Of a stretch of DNA of 49,482 nucleotides, positions 9,587 through 17,032 are shown one piece after another. A program made the position numbers and the translations under genes. Each line of letters opens with the position of its first letter. Position 1 is the stretch's first letter. The notes beneath the pieces were generated by a model. The model was not told the DNA's origin. It was given only the letters and a program-made list of their open reading frames with translations, and made no database searches. The DNA comes from Polynucleobacter sp. 80A-SIGWE (lineage in GTDB: Bacteria > Pseudomonadota > Gammaproteobacteria > Burkholderiales > Burkholderiaceae): the NCBI RefSeq assembly GCF_018882295.1, contig NZ_JACVOR010000003.1, positions 1-49,482 on the forward strand, in the 5' to 3' direction.

Positions 9587-9979
9587 ATGATTGATCACCT
9601 AGATCATTTAGTTCTTACAACAGCCAAGGAGGCTGAATGTGTCGATTTTTACACACGCATTCTTGGGATGAAGCTTGAATCTTTCATTGGAGGCACGCCG
9701 CCTGTGGAGAGAAAGGCATTTAAATTTGGCAACCAAAAAATTAATCTTCATATTAAAGGTAAAGAGTTTGAGCCAAAGGCGGATATCCCCACACCTGGTT
9801 CGCTTGATCTTTGTTTTATAGCTGATCGCCCGCTTGAGAAAGTGGTTGATAAGTTAACAAACGAAGGTTGGCCAATTATTGAAGGGCCGGTTGTGCGAAC
9901 CGGTGCTACACAAAAAATCAATTCGGTATATGTGCGGGATCCAGATCAAAACCTAATTGAGATATCTGAATTAATTTAA
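9587..9979 (+). CDS. VOC-superfamily (glyoxalase/dioxygenase-like) protein
   Basis: 130 residues making one pair of beta-alpha-beta-beta-beta modules. Likely metal ligands are His5 or His8 in IDHLDHLVL, His near residue 55 (INLHIKG) and Glu near residue 126 (NLIEISEL). A ribosome site (AAGGAGG) stands just upstream. VOC proteins range from glyoxalase to dioxygenase and epimerase. In CoA-ester operons a methylmalonyl-CoA-epimerase-like or detoxifying role is possible, but the sequence does not decide. It is the sixth gene of the cargo operon. Confidence 0.85.
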   Translation: MIDHLDHLVLTTAKEAECVDFYTRILGMKLESFIGGTPPVERKAFKFGNQKINLHIKGKEFEPKADIPTPGSLDLCFIADRPLEKVVDKLTNEGWPIIEGPVVRTGATQKINSVYVRDPDQNLIEISELI

Positions 9980-10000
9980 CGATTTAAACAGGAGATAAGA

Positions 10001-10975
10001 ATGAAAAAACGTTTCTTTATTAAAAACCTCATGGCTATTTCGCTTATGGGCTCGGCTTTAACGGTTTTTGCTCAAGAGAGCTACCCCAATAGACCAATCA
10101 CATTAATTGTCCCCAGTGCACCTGGCGGCACTACAGATTTCACGGCCCGTTTAATTGCGGATCCACTATCTAAAGTATTGGGTCAGCCTGTAGTAGTTGA
10201 AAACAAAGGTGGCGCATCCGGAAATATTGGCGGACAAGCAGTTGCATTAGCCAAGCCAGATGGTTACACCTTCTTAGTTGCGTATAGTGGTTATCAGGTT
10301 GGTAATCCGCATTTATTTCAAAAAGCTCCGGACCCTATTAAAGATTTTGCGCCAGTGGCCTTTTTAACCAAAGCGCCCCAAGTGATTGTTGCGACTCCTA
10401 GTTTGCCAGTAAGCGATTTAAAAGAGTTAACTGCATATGCTAAAGCTAATCCAGGTAAATTAAATTACGCCTCTTCAGGGAATGGATCAATTCAGCATAT
10501 TGCCGGAGAGTTATTAAAGCAAATTACTGGGGTCCGTATGGCACATATCCCATACAAAGGTGCGGGCCCAGCAGTGCAAGACCTTATGGCTGGCCAAGTA
10601 GATTTATTTATTACTACTCCAGCTTCCGTGATTGGGCAAATTAAAGGTGATAAATTGAAGGCCTTGGCCGTCACCAGTCAAACTAGACTTAGTGCGTTGC
10701 CAAATGTGGCTACGGCAAGTGAGCAGGGCATCAAGAACTTCAATCTTGATTCTTGGTTTGCCTTATATGCGCCTGCAGGAACTCCTCCAAGCGTAATTAA
10801 GAAGATCAATGCTGAGGTCAATAAAATATTAGCCCGTCCAGATATTCAAAAGAAGGCTGAAGACTCTGGCACCTTTGTTGAACAAATGACGCCGGCTCAA
10901 TTAGCAACATTTACCAAGAAAGAGTACGACTTCTGGGGGAAAGTGATTAAGGACGCCAGTATTACGGCCGAGTAA
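10001..10975 (+). CDS. Bug/TctC-family periplasmic carboxylate-binding protein
   Basis: 324 residues. A signal peptide (MKKRFF, hydrophobic core, then TVFAQES) is probably cut after residue 24. The mature protein starts with SYPNRPITLIVPSAPGGTTD, the hallmark of the Bug family expanded in Burkholderiales, whose members bind small carboxylates or dicarboxylates. It closes the operon and is followed by a strong terminator. The TctA/TctB membrane subunits are not present, so it must use a transporter encoded elsewhere or act as a sensor. It is the best clue that the pathway substrate is an imported organic acid. Confidence 0.95.
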   Translation: MKKRFFIKNLMAISLMGSALTVFAQESYPNRPITLIVPSAPGGTTDFTARLIADPLSKVLGQPVVVENKGGASGNIGGQAVALAKPDGYTFLVAYSGYQVGNPHLFQKAPDPIKDFAPVAFLTKAPQVIVATPSLPVSDLKELTAYAKANPGKLNYASSGNGSIQHIAGELLKQITGVRMAHIPYKGAGPAVQDLMAGQVDLFITTPASVIGQIKGDKLKALAVTSQTRLSALPNVATASEQGIKNFNLDSWFALYAPAGTPPSVIKKINAEVNKILARPDIQKKAEDSGTFVEQMTPAQLATFTKKEYDFWGKVIKDASITAE

Positions 10976-11008
10976 TATCTATAACACCCGTAAATGACAT
11001 GACTTTAG

Positions 11009-11031
11009 GCCACCTTCGGGTGGCTTTTTTT
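11009..11031 (+). terminator. Strong terminator of the cargo operon
   Basis: GCCACC and GGTGGC pair around a TTCG tetraloop, followed by seven T. It ends the seven-gene operon 33 bases after the TctC stop and separates it from the leftward mobility genes. Nothing else is evident in 11032-11149. Confidence 0.9.
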
Positions 11032-11149
11032 GTATTGGCTTTGATCCATATCTACTAATTTGGGATTTTGATTCTTAACGGTTATTGCGGAGGTTATGTC
11101 CACCAATCCTTCCCAGTATATGCACCAGATACCGCCTAGTTGTTCTCTA

Positions 11150-11524
11150 TTACTTGCCTATTAGGGTTTTCAATATGGCAATGGTTAGTTGTTCTGGGTC
11201 TGTTAGGTCTAACTTCTCATAGCCTGAGGGGGGTCGCCCCTTTGTCTTTATTTCCTTATAGAACAGCTTGCAGTGGTTACCAAGGTCAGTCAAATATCTA
11301 AACATTTCACTTTTTGCAGCGCGCATAGCCTTTGCTTCTAGAGTCTCTTCGCCCGATTTATAGCGCGGATGGTTTATTCCGCGCAAAACATTCTTTGACT
11401 TGTGGGCCCCGTGCATTCGGCAACTCTTACAACCAAAGGCTGCTGGATTTTTGCACTGTTGCCTAGTACGCTTTGTCAAAACCTGACATTGACTGGCGCC
11501 ATTAAGTACGCTTGGTAGTGGCAT
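11150..11524 (-). CDS. Small Cys/His-motif protein of phage/element type
   Basis: 124 residues. The N-terminal third carries CQVLTKRTRQQCKNPAAFG followed by CKSCRMHG, a C-x9-C-x6-C-x2-C-x2-H pattern seen in small proteins of phages and integrated elements and probably zinc-binding. The rest is helical and charged. It is the last gene of the leftward mobility operon. I cannot assign a function. There is no clear ribosome binding site. Confidence 0.65.
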   Translation of the reverse strand: MPLPSVLNGASQCQVLTKRTRQQCKNPAAFGCKSCRMHGAHKSKNVLRGINHPRYKSGEETLEAKAMRAAKSEMFRYLTDLGNHCKLFYKEIKTKGRPPSGYEKLDLTDPEQLTIAILKTLIGK

Positions 11525-11616
11525 AGGAAGTATTTAGACAGAAAAAAACATATGGTGTAGGGGGTCTTTTGGCGGCAATAAATTTTATTATTCGCCATAC
11601 CTATGCAAAGCCCACA

Positions 11617-12012
11617 TCAGGGGGTTGTAAGAACCTCTATCAATGGGTAGCCACCATGACGGTTCCAGTGCTTTATTAAGCCTGCGGACTGGAGTCTTTG
11701 AAGTGCGCATTGGCGAGTTTGCCTTGAGACGCCCGTGAAGCGGTCTAACTTGCTGTCAACTTTGAAGTATTTGGAACCATTGATTCCGACATAAAACCAG
11801 AGTCCGATTCCAACGATGCCAGTACTTCCTCCAAGAGAATTGGCTTTCTGCAGCCAATCAAATGGTATAGGACCTTTTATAAATAGCCGCGATGTTGTCT
11901 TTGGCTTAATTGATAATTCTGGTTGGGTTGACTTGTACTTACCTCTCCCAAGTTCTTTGTCTAGGTCGATATCAGCGATGGAAAATGTATATTGGTTAGT
12001 TGGGGTATGCAT
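11617..12012 (-). CDS. Winged-helix-like hypothetical protein
   Basis: 131 residues. The C-terminal half (about 80-125) reads as a winged-helix domain: SKLDRFTGVSRQTRQCALQRL, then a turn and a GYPLIEV wing. The middle carries FIKGPIPFDWLQKA and a Gly-rich hydrophobic helix. It lies 11 bases downstream of the DNA polymerase gene in the same operon, which suggests a replication-initiation or regulatory role (inference). No family name comes to mind. Confidence 0.6.
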   Translation of the reverse strand: MHTPTNQYTFSIADIDLDKELGRGKYKSTQPELSIKPKTTSRLFIKGPIPFDWLQKANSLGGSTGIVGIGLWFYVGINGSKYFKVDSKLDRFTGVSRQTRQCALQRLQSAGLIKHWNRHGGYPLIEVLTTP

Positions 12013-12022
12013 ATATAGTCTC

Positions 12023-13828
12023 TTAATAAGAAAGATAAGATTGAGCAGGTGTTAAGTTTTCTAACAGGTTGGTGTTAAGTTTTTCAGTTGTTTCGGCTTT
12101 AACTTGCTCATAAATTGCGATGACAGTATTCCAAAATGGCTCCGCATCGTCCTCTAAAAAACGCCCTGGGTGCTTAATCACTTTGGCATCACTGGCTAAT
12201 GTGAAATCGCCAAGCACTATCTGACTAGCTTGCACCATGCATTCCTGCGCTATTTCTACCTGCTGGTCTATGGTGTCTTCGGTTGCCTCGATTAGGACGG
12301 CATCGTGCACAGGAGCGCAAAGCTGAATACCGCGCTTAACCATCAATATGCATGCAATTCTTAGCATCTCTGCCGCATTGGCCTGCATAGGGAAGTTGCG
12401 CAAGCTTCTGGGGTTTATGTCTTGAGGCACGGTAATTTGCCACCCAAAGAGAGTATTGAGTCGATTTTTGTTTACTGTGTTGTTGTAGACATTGTCTGAC
12501 CAGTCCCAAAATTGCTTGTATATCCGACGATGAATATCAAGTAGTTGTTTGGCGCGGAGCTTTGGCTGTTTTAACCTCTCAGCAAGTGCATCTGCTCCCA
12601 TGCCGTATTGCGTAGCCAGCACACATTCCTTGTACTGACTTCGCTCTGTAGGATGGGTTTGCTTAGTGGCATCTTGAGGAACTGCTCCAGCTTGTTTTGC
12701 AAAAGCGAGGTATGGGTCACCACTAAGGTAAGCTTCTTTCATCTTTGGATCGTTTGATAGGGCAGCCGCAATCCCGAACTCTTGCTGCGACCAGTCAATG
12801 TAGGCAATGGCGTAGCCTTGACGAGGCTGAATGAGGCCTCTTGCCCATCTAGCAAGTCCAAATACAAACTTGGTTGTGGATGGCTGATTGCGGCCTGTGA
12901 TTGACTGGTACGGCGACAACATGCAGCGATTTCTTCCGTCAGAACCGACCTGAAGCGCACTTAACCGAAGCTTGGCAAGACTATCCCTCAAGGACCTTAA
13001 TGGCGCCACAATTGGATATAGTTGGGACATTAACTTAAAGGTGTCTTCATCTAACTTAAGACGGCTACTTTCATGCCTGGGCCATCTGATGTTCTGCTGT
13101 TTTACATATTCATCAAATGCCGCTTCTTTAAAGACGCCATCTTCATAGACGCCGTATGCAGAGTCAACTTCGGCAATCAATTTGGCTTTAATAGCATCCC
13201 AATGAAGGCACAGCCCTTTATACGTTGGATAATCGATTGGAACACCCAATGATTCCATGCGCGCCAGGGCAGTGCTATAAAGGCCCCGCAATAGATTTCG
13301 AGGTAGGTCAAGATACTTCTTCATGGCTAGGTAAAGCGGATAGAGCGCGTCAACATCTGATTGGCAATATTCAATAAGTCCAGCTTTCTCAAGCTCCGAA
13401 TATGGCCCACCTCGTAGGGCAAGGTCGCGCATATCATCCTTATGCTCCGCGGATATCGAATCAAGACCAAAATACTTCAATGCGCCAAGCAAAGATTTGC
13501 CTTCGGGTAGAAATATCCCGTTAGTGAGATTGCGAAACTCAACATACAAATCCAGAATGAGATCTGGCATAGGCCAACCCAACGCCTCAAAGCAGGCCAT
13601 TTCTGCACTAGCAAAATACGCAACTAAAATCGTCTCAGAGTCAATTGCGAAGGGCGGGGCTGCTAGCTTATAAAGCTCGTCTTTCCAGAGCCTGTAATAC
13701 CTTCCGGCCTCGGGGTCAAAAGCAACCATGCAGATTACTTCAATTGGGTTGCCTTCGATACCATCTACTGGGCGGAATTCAAAATCCACAAATATAAATT
13801 TGCACTGCTCAAGTTTAAGGTTGTTCAT
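12023..13828 (-). CDS. Family A DNA polymerase with 3'-5' exonuclease domain
   Basis: 601 residues. The N-terminal DnaQ/DEDD exonuclease motif is FVDFEF (Asp15, Glu17). Polymerase motif A is IDWSQQE near residue 345, motif B is SQYKECVLATQYGMGADAL near 400, and motif C is PVHDAVL near 507. It lacks the 5'-3' exonuclease of PolI and is the size of phage T7/T5-type or element-borne polymerases. The start has AAGGAAGG upstream. Most integrative elements of this size carry a primase-helicase; a dedicated polymerase with no helicase or primase in view is unusual. It probably copies the excised element. Confidence 0.92.
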   Translation of the reverse strand: MNNLKLEQCKFIFVDFEFRPVDGIEGNPIEVICMVAFDPEAGRYYRLWKDELYKLAAPPFAIDSETILVAYFASAEMACFEALGWPMPDLILDLYVEFRNLTNGIFLPEGKSLLGALKYFGLDSISAEHKDDMRDLALRGGPYSELEKAGLIEYCQSDVDALYPLYLAMKKYLDLPRNLLRGLYSTALARMESLGVPIDYPTYKGLCLHWDAIKAKLIAEVDSAYGVYEDGVFKEAAFDEYVKQQNIRWPRHESSRLKLDEDTFKLMSQLYPIVAPLRSLRDSLAKLRLSALQVGSDGRNRCMLSPYQSITGRNQPSTTKFVFGLARWARGLIQPRQGYAIAYIDWSQQEFGIAAALSNDPKMKEAYLSGDPYLAFAKQAGAVPQDATKQTHPTERSQYKECVLATQYGMGADALAERLKQPKLRAKQLLDIHRRIYKQFWDWSDNVYNNTVNKNRLNTLFGWQITVPQDINPRSLRNFPMQANAAEMLRIACILMVKRGIQLCAPVHDAVLIEATEDTIDQQVEIAQECMVQASQIVLGDFTLASDAKVIKHPGRFLEDDAEPFWNTVIAIYEQVKAETTEKLNTNLLENLTPAQSYLSY

Positions 13829-13829
13829 G

Positions 13830-14477
13830 TTAGAGCCTTCCTTGAATTTGACGGATATAGGGATGGTTTTCGTCTGCGATGATGTTGTTGCTAAATACCT
13901 CTTGAACTAGCTCATCCATGGTCTGGGCTGGCCACTGTGGCTCGCCTAAGTCATCCTTTGAGACGATGATGTTGTACTGGCCAGCACCCATATTTGCCTC
14001 GAGGCGAACCCATGATGTTTCTGCATACTGAATACCGCGAATCAAAGATGAGTGCCATGCATTGGGCCTACTGTTTTGGTCGAGTACGGGTTGCGCGATG
14101 ATTTTTGGCAGCCCAGTTGTATCAACGCTTAGCCTCAGAATTTTTGGGACGGCATGTGACCCTAAGTAGGCTTGCATATTTGGGGTCACTATGTAGGTTT
14201 CACCTAAATCCTTATCGTCCACAGTAAGACAGGGAAACATGTATTCTTTGCCAGGATGGACTCGCGCAAAGCGATGCTTGCTAAATTTCCCAAAAATTGG
14301 CTTCAAAGGGAGCTTTTCTCCACCAATATGGGTTGTATAGTTGTCAGGTAATCGTAGGGCGCTAATTTTTGATACTAGGTCTTGTGCTGTATTGCTCATG
14401 GGATTCTCCGCGGTAGATGGTTGATTGCTTACGTTCATTGCAGGGCGTGCATAAGGGTTTTGATGGGACTTGTTCAT
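13830..14477 (-). CDS. Hypothetical protein of the replication module
   Basis: I do not recognise this 215-residue protein. The first 35 residues are low-complexity (Asn, Ser, Pro), followed by a beta-rich domain with no Cys motif or membrane segment. Its ATG overlaps the alpA stop (ATGA) and its own stop lies one base before the polymerase gene, so it is tightly coupled to both. By position it may be a polymerase accessory or single-strand-binding-like protein (inference). An in-frame Met at residue 27 (MSNTAQD) is an alternative start. Confidence 0.7.
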   Translation of the reverse strand: MNKSHQNPYARPAMNVSNQPSTAENPMSNTAQDLVSKISALRLPDNYTTHIGGEKLPLKPIFGKFSKHRFARVHPGKEYMFPCLTVDDKDLGETYIVTPNMQAYLGSHAVPKILRLSVDTTGLPKIIAQPVLDQNSRPNAWHSSLIRGIQYAETSWVRLEANMGAGQYNIIVSKDDLGEPQWPAQTMDELVQEVFSNNIIADENHPYIRQIQGRL

Positions 14478-14665
14478 TTATTGCCCCCAGAGATACGTGA
14501 AGATATCCAGTCCTCGACTAGCGTGCTTGGCCAGCCTGTTGATCTTGCGGTGAGGTGGATGCCCTTAGGGAATGAATTCTCCCTAATGAGTTTGTAAATC
14601 GTCGACGGTTTTAGGCCTGTCAGACCGCAAACATCTTTAATTCGATAGATTCGTATTGAAGCCAT
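14474..14665 (-). CDS. alpA: AlpA-family regulator/excisionase
   Basis: 63 residues, the standard AlpA size. An MerR/AlpA helix-turn-helix is visible: IYRIKDVCGLTGLKPSTIYKL, then FPKGIHLTARSTGWP, then VEDWISSRI. AlpA proteins activate integrase expression or act as excisionases in P4-like elements. The gene follows a nested palindrome at 14670-14719 that probably holds its promoter and operator. It leads the alpA-unknown-polymerase run of overlapping genes. Confidence 0.9.
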   Translation of the reverse strand: MASIRIYRIKDVCGLTGLKPSTIYKLIRENSFPKGIHLTARSTGWPSTLVEDWISSRISGGNK

Positions 14666-14669
14666 TGTT

Positions 14670-14719
14670 AATACTCCTAATGAAGTTATGTGCGGTCATA
14701 TAACCGCACTAGGAGTATT
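14670..14719. promoter_or_regulatory. Nested palindrome upstream of alpA
   Basis: The outer arms AATACTCCT (14670-14678) and AGGAGTATT (14711-14719) enclose the inner arms GTGCGGT (14690-14696) and ACCGCAC (14703-14709). The outer left arm starts 5 bases from the alpA start codon. It could be an operator, an excision-protein site, a replication-origin hairpin or an mRNA hairpin hiding the alpA ribosome site (the outer arm contains AGGAG on the alpA strand). Confidence 0.65.
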
Positions 14720-14765
14720 AAAAAATGGGCTTTTTCGCTAGCCGGCTAACGAAAATGAAAAATTA

Positions 14766-15353
14766 TTATTTATTTCGTAACCTGCTCAGGCGGGCGGGAA
14801 TGGCTGTTTTATTAACAGGGCATATGCGCCCATCTGGGTGGTAGTACTCAATGATGTCTTCATCAAAATCGACGATGACATCAGCATAATTGCCACTTTC
14901 AAGCTGGGCTATTGCTTCTGCTGCGCTGATGTCTGGTTTGCGAGAAACGAATTTAGCCAGAAGCTTTGACAGAGGATCCCTCTCTTTTGGGTTTTGTGCA
15001 TGTTTCCTTTGTATTTCACTGAACGCTTTTAAGCGTGTCGAATAAAGTTGCTCTAAATAGCTAGCAGCTTTCGCAAAAGAACCCGCCCCAATGGAGTGAA
15101 GCATATTTTCAGCATGAGCAATTGCTGGCGAGTTAAAGTTCATATTCACCATGAATTCGCTCATTTTTAGGCGAACGAGATTTTTTTGTTCATCGCTGCT
15201 ATTGGAGTAGCCTAGTTTTTCGAGTAAAGCCATGTAGACAACTTCGTCAAAGGCTTCAAGCATTTCATCCAGAGATTCATCTTCATGCCCATTTTCTTGG
15301 AAGTCATCAAATAACTTATTAATTGCGTCTTGGCTTGAGGGTAATGTACTCAT
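14766..15353 (-). CDS. Hypothetical protein coupled to integrase
   Basis: 195 residues, unrecognised. It is acidic at the N terminus (many Glu and Asp, residues 10-40), helical in the middle, with a C terminus containing FDEDIIEYYHPDGRICPVN and basic end residues. Its start overlaps the integrase stop by four bases, so the two are co-translated. Such partners of P4-type integrases are often directionality or stability proteins, but nothing in the sequence proves this. Confidence 0.7.
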   Translation of the reverse strand: MSTLPSSQDAINKLFDDFQENGHEDESLDEMLEAFDEVVYMALLEKLGYSNSSDEQKNLVRLKMSEFMVNMNFNSPAIAHAENMLHSIGAGSFAKAASYLEQLYSTRLKAFSEIQRKHAQNPKERDPLSKLLAKFVSRKPDISAAEAIAQLESGNYADVIVDFDEDIIEYYHPDGRICPVNKTAIPARLSRLRNK

Positions 15354-16594
15354 GCGGCCACCCTTAACTTAGTGACGCTGTTCAAAGATTTTCCTTTCGC
15401 CTTAGCATCACACCAATCAGCAAACCATTGCATCATTTTGATTCGTTCATCCATGAAATTGGAGCGTAGATAGGCTCTGCGAATCATATTTTTTTCAGCG
15501 TGGTCTAGCTGTCTTTCGATGGCATCTGGATTAAATCCGTTCTCATTTAAAACATCAGTAATTAAGGAGCGCAGTCCATGAGCTGTCACTACAAATCCAA
15601 GTCTATGCAATGCTAATCGTAATGTATTCTCGGACATAATTTTATGTTTTCCTCTGCCTGGAAAGATGTAACTATCATCACCAGAGTAAGTCAACGACTT
15701 AATTGAGAGGAGGGTAGAGATCGCCTGTGAAGGGAGCGGAACTTGATGTTCTCTGCCACTTTTCATTCTCGTGCTCGGTATTGTCCAAGTTGCATTTTTA
15801 AAATCAATTTCACTCCATTGGGCGCCGCGAATAGAGTTATCTCTAAGCCCCGTGTAAAGCGCAATTCGTAGAGCGCAAACAGTTTTGATATCTAGTTTCT
15901 GCTTCATACCTGTAACGTTAAGAGCCTTAATCAGATCACCAACTTTGTCCTGGGGTAAGGCGGTAAAGTGCTTAACTGGAGGCTTTTTAAAGTACGGATT
16001 GTCAGCCATATCCCGCGCTGGATTAACGCTGCCCCGGTGAGTTGCTTTTGCGAATGTGAATATTTGAGCCGCTATTCCGCGTGCTCTACGTGCAGATTCT
16101 TTTGTGCCTCTGTCATAAACCGCCTTAATGACCGTGTAGAGGTACGCCTCTCTAATTGAATCAATGGGTAATCGCTCAAGATCAGGTAGCAAGTAGCGTT
16201 TTAATAGCCCAGTGTTCCGCTCGTAATAATGCGAACTCCATCCGGGCTGGTTGTGTGCCATCCATTCTCTTGCAATAGCTCCAAAGGTTGCCTCGCCCTT
16301 AGTTATCTGGTTTGCTTTTGCTATTCGGTTAGCCGTAGATGGGTTGTTGCCTTTTGAAACATGCTGCCTTGCTTCTTCAATCTTTGCCCTTGCGATTTGC
16401 AACGTAACTTTTGGATAAGCGCCGAGGCCAGAAGACATTTCCTTGCCAGCGAGTCGGTAGCGATATATCCATGTGCGACTTCCATCTGGTCGAATGCGTA
16501 AGCGCAGTCCAGCACCATCATTTAAGTAGTAAAGCTTAACCTTTGGCTTTGCGGCCTTGCATGTAGCTTCGGTTAGTAATTTTTCAGCAGCCAT
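15350..16594 (-). CDS. P4-type tyrosine integrase
   Basis: 414 residues from the ATG at 16594, preferred over a start seven codons upstream because GGAG stands six bases before it. The N-terminal DUF4102-like arm-binding domain carries LTEATCKAAKPKVKLYYLND and GAYPKVTLQIARAKIEEA. Catalytic residues are Arg in TGLRDNS (about 249), His-x-x-Arg as HGLRS (about 338) and the nucleophile Tyr in RRAYLRS (about 373). It lies beside att copy C and points into the element, as expected for an integrase that recombines the tRNA-end repeat. Confidence 0.93.
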   Translation of the reverse strand: MAAEKLLTEATCKAAKPKVKLYYLNDGAGLRLRIRPDGSRTWIYRYRLAGKEMSSGLGAYPKVTLQIARAKIEEARQHVSKGNNPSTANRIAKANQITKGEATFGAIAREWMAHNQPGWSSHYYERNTGLLKRYLLPDLERLPIDSIREAYLYTVIKAVYDRGTKESARRARGIAAQIFTFAKATHRGSVNPARDMADNPYFKKPPVKHFTALPQDKVGDLIKALNVTGMKQKLDIKTVCALRIALYTGLRDNSIRGAQWSEIDFKNATWTIPSTRMKSGREHQVPLPSQAISTLLSIKSLTYSGDDSYIFPGRGKHKIMSENTLRLALHRLGFVVTAHGLRSLITDVLNENGFNPDAIERQLDHAEKNMIRRAYLRSNFMDERIKMMQWFADWCDAKAKGKSLNSVTKLRVAA

Positions 16595-16743
16595 TAGGTT
16601 CTCCAGTACCCACATTAGTACCCAATTTTACCGTAGCTTTTGGTGGAGTGCTATGAAGTCCTGTAACTTAAAGTACCCGTATTTATGGGGTTTAAAGGCG
16701 ATTTATAGATTATGGTGAAGCTCTGTAAAGCCCAATTCGCCGC

Positions 16744-16758
16744 ACACCTCTTCCGCCA
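16744..16758 (+). repeat. att-like tRNA 3'-end repeat, copy C
   Basis: An identical 15-base copy of the sequence at 112-126, placed 150 bases outside the integrase start. It marks the right edge of the 15.7 kb element. It is followed by a terminator at 16813-16842, like the other copies. The sequence between the integrase and the repeat (16595-16743) shows no gene. Confidence 0.6.
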
Positions 16759-16812
16759 AAACAATCGTTTTAATAAGGCCCGGCAATTCATCTGCCTTGT
16801 TAGCAAAAGTGC

Positions 16813-16842
16813 AAAGCCATCCCAAGGGGTGGCTTTTCTTTT
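16813..16842 (+). terminator. Rho-independent terminator after att copy C
   Basis: AAAGCCATCCC and GGGGTGGCTTT form an 11-bp stem with a two-base loop and one wobble, followed by TTTTCTTTT. It has the same plan as the weaker hairpin after copy B. Confidence 0.8.
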
Positions 16843-16872
16843 GGTGCTGATGGTCTGCTTTCGGCCAACAGC

Positions 16873-16942
16873 GGCTGGTAGAGCAGAGGATTGAAAATCC
16901 TTGTGTCGGTGGTTCGATTCCCCCCCCCCCGGGGGGGCACCA
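16873..16942 (+). pseudogene. tRNA-Phe-like sequence lacking a 5' acceptor strand
   Basis: From GGCTGGTAGAGC onward the sequence matches bacterial tRNA-Phe: the D-arm 3' half, an anticodon stem-loop with GAA in GGATTGAAAATCC, T-arm GGTGGTTCGATT, and a terminal ACCA at 16939-16942. Two things are wrong. No 5' acceptor strand complementary to the 3' end exists upstream. The T-stem/acceptor junction is a run of 11 C then 7 G (16920-16937), several bases too long for a tRNA. It is either a degraded tRNA or integration scar, or a gene damaged by assembly errors in the C/G run. A good terminator follows. Confidence 0.6.
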
Positions 16943-16950
16943 ACAATCAC

Positions 16951-16980
16951 AATAGCCCACTTGTTGGGCTATTTTCTTTT
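16951..16980 (+). terminator. Terminator of the tRNA-Phe-like sequence
   Basis: AATAGCCCA and TGGGCTATT pair perfectly around a five-base loop, followed by TTTTCTTTT. This shows the tRNA-like sequence was once, or still is, a transcription unit. Confidence 0.85.
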
Positions 16981-17032
16981 GGGGCTTGGCAGGGTTAGGC
17001 GCCATTGGTCTGGGATATCCCCATCAAGAATC

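Larger units (their letters stand above)
1080..16758. mobile_element. Integrative element with catabolic cargo and PolA/AlpA/integrase module
   Basis: This 15.7 kb unit is bounded by direct copies of a tRNA-3'-end-like sequence (1080-1092 and 16744-16758). The integrase gene is the outermost gene at the right end, starts about 150 bases from the right repeat and points inward, as is usual for tRNA-targeting elements. The left two thirds is a LysR-controlled metabolic operon read rightward. The right third is a leftward module with integrase, AlpA and a family A DNA polymerase. No conjugation or capsid genes are visible, so it may be mobilised by another element. The boundaries are inferred from the repeats. 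Confidence 0.6.

Noticed and set aside
16855..16942. Intact tRNA-Phe gene
   Set aside because: No 5' acceptor strand pairs with the 3' end, and the T-stem/acceptor junction is several bases too long. It is recorded as an incomplete tRNA.
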